Positions 36,872 to 42,800 of a stretch of 64,000 nucleotides of DNA are shown here, piece after piece. A program made the position numbers and the translations under genes. The stretch lies in assembly GCA_946406115.1 (NCBI GenBank), contig OX291551.1, forward strand, positions 6,572,001 to 6,636,000, in the 5' to 3' direction. The notes beneath the pieces are model-generated. The model was not told the DNA's origin and ran no database searches. It saw only the letters and a program-made list of their open reading frames with translations. The DNA comes from Apoda limacodes. Taxonomy: Eukaryota > Arthropoda > Insecta > Lepidoptera > Limacodidae. How positions within the stretch are numbered: position 1 is the first letter of the stretch; each line of letters begins with the position of its first letter.

Positions 36872-39800
36872 CCACTAAGGTGGCAAACAAGCTTACGGCC
36901 CGCCTGATGGTAAGCGGTCACCGTAGCCTATGGACGCTTGCAACACCAGGGGTATCACTTGCGCGTTGCCGACCCTTCAGAAATCTAATAACTTCTTTCT
37001 TGAAGAACTCCATACTGTAGTCCTTGCAGAATACCTTGGCAGGGAGCTCATTCCACAACTTAAGCGTTCGCGGGAGGAAGTTTCTCTGAAACCGCACTGT
37101 ACGCGACCATTTAGGTTCTAAAGTGTGAGAATGGATTCCCTGCCGATGGCGAGCGGTGCGATGGTAGAAAGTAGCCGTGGGCATCATTTCGAACAATTCC
37201 TCAGAACACAACCCATTGTACAAGCGGTAGAACACACACAGTGAGGCAAAGTCTCTCCTTAGACTTAAGGGCTCGATACCGCAAGTGAGTTTGGAATCGT
37301 CGACAATTCTCACAGCCCGTCGTTGAACCGAGTCAAAAGGGCCAAGCTGGTATCCGGGTGCACCTGCCCAGAGATGGCAGCAGTACTCCATATGGGGCCG
37401 AACTTGCGACTTGTAAAGTAACAACCTTTGCCCCGACGTGAAGTACTGCTTCGCTCTGTTGAGTACACCAAGTTTTTTGGACGCCAGCTTCACCTTATCT
37501 GATAAATGATCTCGGAACTGAACATCGCTGGAGATGTTGACACCAAGGATCCCAATGCTCTTGGAGATGGAGAGGGGAGTGTTCTGGAATTGTGGGACTA
37601 CAGTGAATGGAGTTTTCTTAGCGGTGAACGCGCACACTTGTGTCTTTGTAGGGTTGAATCGGACCAAGTTTACCCGTCCCCAGTCAGAGACCTGGGACAG
37701 TATGGTCTCGATTTGAGACACAAGTTCTCCGCGGTTTTCCTCCACAACGGAACGAGGGATGTTTGCACGACCCGTGTAAAAAGCGTCTCCAGTACTGTCA
37801 TCTGCATAGCAATGTATGTTGTTCATGTCCAACATGTCATTGATATGCAGTAGAAACAGCGTAGGAGACAGCACAGAGCCTTGCGGGACACCAGCATTAA
37901 TGTCCATGCTATCAGAGCAACTACCGTCAACTACGGCTCGTATGCGTCTGCCGGACAAAAAGCTAGCCACCCATTTGCACAAACCCTCGGGCACTCCGTA
38001 AGATGGCAACTTCGATAGAAGACCGCGGTGCCAGACCCGATCGAACGCCTTCGCTATGTCCAGGCTACATGCCAATGCCTCCCCCTGACTCTCAATGGCT
38101 AGTGCCCATCGGTGTGTGAGATACACTAGAAGGTCACCAGTCGAGCGACCATATTGGCGGTCGCTGAGCAGGTCATGTTTTTCTAGGTATCTCAAAAGCT
38201 GTGTGTTGATCACACGCTCCATCACCTTAGAGAGGAGAGAGGTAATAGCGATAGGCCTGTAATTCGATGGATCTGATCTATCGCCCTTTTTGGGCACCGG
38301 GTGCACATTCGCAGTCTTCCATGAAGACGGAAATTGCCTAGTGTGGTAGGAAAGCGCGAAGAGGCGCGTGAGTACAGGACATAACTCAGGAGCACACTGC
38401 TTAAGCACCACTGCTGGTATACCGTCTGGCCCACTCGACTTATGAACGTCTAGAGAGAGCAACGCCCGCCTGACCTCCCGCTGCGTTATGGAGATTTCCG
38501 GCATGGTCTTACCGCACCACGGTATAGTAGGTGGTACAGCGCCTTCATCGTTCATATTCGAGTTCGAGGCAAAGAGACTGCCCAGTAGATCGGCTTTCTC
38601 TTTAGCACTATGGGCCAAGTCACCATCGGTCTTTCTCAGTGGTGGTAACGACGACTGGCAGAAGTTCCCTTCGGCAGCTTTGGCAAGCGACCAGAAAGCA
38701 CGACTCCCAGAAGGATAGCTCGCAAGTCGCCCACCTATTTTGCCGATGAATTGGAATTTTGCTCTGGCAGTTGCTTTCTTACTGAACCTCGAGGCAGCAT
38801 TTAATTTGCGTTTTAACTCAGAAATATTCGGATCCTTATTAAAACGAGCCGTGGTCCAAGCCTCATATGCATTTTGCTTAAGAATTTTAGCTTTTCTGCA
38901 AGACCTATTAAACCACGGTCGTTTTTTGACGCCGGCAGCTACTCGCGGGTTAGGAATATAGCATTCCATACCAGCAAGGATTGTCTCAGTGACTGCGGCT
39001 GCGCAGACGTCAGGATCTTCTGAGTTAAAGCAGATCTGCCTCCACGGGTACGATGCGTAAAATTCTCGCAATCCATCCCAGTCTGCCGACTTATAGTGCC
39101 ACACACGACGCCAATTAGTTGGCCCAGAAGGATCAGGTTGTGTGCATGACACTTGAGTCCGAACGAGACAGTGGTCCGAGGAGCCAAGAGGCGCATCCAC
39201 TGAGACGGAGTATCCGTCCGGACGAGTAGTCAGCAGAAGGTCCAGTAAGGAGCTCGTATGTTCCTCTATATCTGGTATTCTCGTTGGAGAAAGTACCAGC
39301 TGAGAGAATCCATAGGTCAGAGCAAATTCGTGAGCAGATATCCCAGCATAGTTATTGGTTCGAGAACTGAGCCACTCGCGATGGTGGGCGTTAAAGTCTC
39401 CCAAAATAACTAGTTCTGCTGTGGGATATTGCTCTAGAACTTTGTCAGTCGTCAAACTCAGGTGCGTGAAGAGTCGAGTTACGTCCGTGTCACCGCTATG
39501 AGACCTGTATAGGCACGCATAGATACGAGTGTGGCCGCCGTAATCTACGCGCACCCACAATATCGACAGGTCCCTGTCTTCAAGGCTATGAAGGCGGCGA
39601 CAGCAGATATCCTCCCGGACGAACATACATACACCGGCACGACTCACGAAATTGTGCTCAAGTTTGTAACCGGGATAATGAAGGTATGATGTATCGGCCG
39701 GGCAGGATATCTGCGTCTCCGTTAGAAAAAGAATGGTCGGCTGCGCAGTCTCCAGATGGAGGTGGACTGCGTTAAGATTTGCGTGAATACCCCTAATGTT

Positions 39801-42800
39801 GCAAAAGTCCACATTAAATGTGGATGGAGCGGCCGCTGAATAAACTCTTTTTCTTTTATTTCTTGCCATATTTTTTATTTTTTGAAAGTGTTATTTAGAT
39901 TAAAGATGAGGATTCACTGCACTGACAGCTTAGAGGACAAAAGGTGCGGTACTAGAACTGCCAAAGCTCGCCACAGATGATACGGTTACTGGCACGGCGG
40001 GCGGAAGGGCCCCTGATCCCCCTCTGTTGTAGTAGCCGGGTCCACTCCGGTCTCCTTCTCCGGCACGACTACCACTTCAGATACTTTACACAGGCTGGCG
40101 AATCAGCCTCCCAGGGCGGAGATTAAGTGATCCCTGGGTTCGGGATCCCGTTCAACCTGCGGGCGGCCAGCGGTCAGCCGTTTCATCAGGTCTCCCTGAC
40201 CGCCGAACCAGCACGCCGCGTCTACGCCGAGCATGACAGCAACAAGTACCGCCGGTCCTCCGCTGTCCGCGCAGCGAATCCTCAAAGAGCTCTGGCAACC
40301 TTACTCACCGCCAGGAACACAACACTACTCAATGTTAGTGTTATTGTGGCCGCGGTTTTCTGTAAGGTGGAGGTACTTCCCCAGTTCGGGCCGCTCATTC
40401 GAGCAAGTACTCGCTATGCCCTGCTTTAGTTGTTCGGGTGGCTTATTCGAGCGAGTACTCGATTCGAATCTTACCTTATGTCTTTCTTTTTGTTTTTATT
40501 ACATTTTACGAATTATGAATATTTCGTTCAGTTAAACAGCTGAGACCAATTTTAACTGCGTAGGTAGACATTTTATTTCTGTCGTTCGTTGCCTATTTGA
40601 TTCTGGGGGTATGTGCTGACAAGGTTGTTTGGTGTTTTTATTTAATTAAGTAAGATGTGGTCGTTAATTAGGTAGCCATTTTTTGTCGTTGTGGATGTGT
40701 TACTGTAGGTGCTTGTGTTGATAAGGTTGTTTGGTGTTTTTATTAAATTTCTTTGCTAAAAATAATATGCAGGCCAATATTTCTATTCAAGAGAGGATGC
40801 GTATTATAGAACTATATAGTATGGGTCACAATATATCTCAAATTTGCAATGAGACTGGTTTCACTGTAAATATTTGATTTGATGTTAATGTTTTATCATA
40901 ATTTTTTAATAGCACACTTTTTTGTAAGTTAATTTCTAAAAAAAAAATTTAAAATATAATTTCAGTAGTTTGAAAAATGTTTATTTTAATCTGGCTATTT
41001 GGTTTTTAGTGGATTACCGTAAAGCGTTGGGTCTCGCGCAACCAAGAGGAGAGGAGTTTATCAACTCGACCTCGAAGTGGACGCCCGCGGCACATTGATG
41101 CGACTCAAAGACGATTTATGGTGGAACAATACGAGAACAATGGTTTCATACCGACTGCTATGTTTGGGAACATGTTTCATACATCCACACACACTGCTCG
41201 TCGAGCTCTGCATATTGAAGGATTGCATCATAGAAAGCCAGCTAAAAACCATATTTAACTAATACCCATAAACAAAATAGATTGTTGTTTGCAAGGGAGT
41301 ATTTAGATTTAGACTGGGAGCACACCTTATTCACCGATTAGAAGTCGTTTGAATCATCTGAAAACGGGAGGGTTTATTTGTGGCGCAGAAATGGAACCCG
41401 TTATGCAGAACAAAATGTTGTCCCAAATATGGAATCACTGTACTTTTTTGGGTGACACATAAAGGTTTGGTGAGTCTTGAAACATCTGGTGTTATAAGAT
41501 GTTAGTCCTTTTAAATAAATAATACATTCAATAGTCGCTGCTCTAGGAGCTCCAGTGTTCTAAGATTGTTCGGCAACGTCATTTTAGAGCTTCAGAAGTT
41601 AATAATAATTGAGTATTTTCTGTAAAAACCTAATTGTTGTAGGCATTAGGTTAATCGTGGGCATAGTAATTGCTACACTACATCTTTAAACTTTTAATTA
41701 ATTAACCTAGCTTTCCCATAAACCTATTGTATCATGTTAAGTGTTAAATAGATCAACTATTCTAAATCATCAGAAGATTTAAAGGCTGCTCTTGTAGCGC
41801 CTTATTATTTTTTTAGGTTCTAAATCCATACTTATATTATAAATGCGAAAGTAACTCTGTCTGTCTGTATCCTCTACATACGACATAGGCTACTTGAAAA
41901 CGTCAAGTGTGTGTTGGTTTTTTTCTATAGTTGAGGAGTTGTCTTTTAAATCCTACAGCAATAACCAAATTCAGGGTGGGTGTAACCGCAAGCAAAAGCT
42001 AGTTAAGTTATATGTTTATATATCTTATACGTATTAGTACAGTGCAACAAACTTATCTGACCCGTTATTCTGTGCATATTTTAGGCGTCTACCTGTTGCC
42101 CTTATCAATATAGAGCAAAATCGAGCAAAAAAATCACGTTTGTTGTATGGGAGGCCCCTTAAATTTTTTTTTCTGTTTTTTATTATTTTTTGTTATAACG
42201 GCAACAGAAATTCATCTTCTGTGAAAATTTCAACTGTCTAACTATCACGGTTCATTAGATACAGCCTGGTAACAGACGGACGGACGGACAGCGGAGCCTT
42301 AGTAATTGGGTTCCGCTAATTACCCTTCGGGTACGGAACCCTAAAAAGGTTACTAATTTCCAAAAATCTTATGTGAATTACAGTTTGAAGTTGGTGTCTA
42401 TGTACCTATGTAACAGTTTATAACACACTTTGCTTGCATGATACCAATTTCAAACTGTAATTCAGATCAGATTTTTGAAAATTAGTAATTATTTTTACCT
42501 TTTTAGAGCACCTTTTTGAAGCCGGTTGTTTATTTTTTTTAAAGTTTTTTTCTCTACTTCTGTTCCTGCCATTTAAATTGAGTTTTGGTGAGTTAATTTT
42601 TTTATCTACCTTATATTTTTATTTATTTTTTCACCTTATATTTTTAGTTATAATACTTCCAAATGTGATAAAAAAACATTGTGTGCTGCACGGGCGATAC
42701 GGAAATTACAAACTCGATTCACCTTCAGTCTGCGGCTTTAGGCTTCTAAATAGCCTCTCGTTAGAATTTTCTTCTTACTACTTTTAATACACAATGTACC

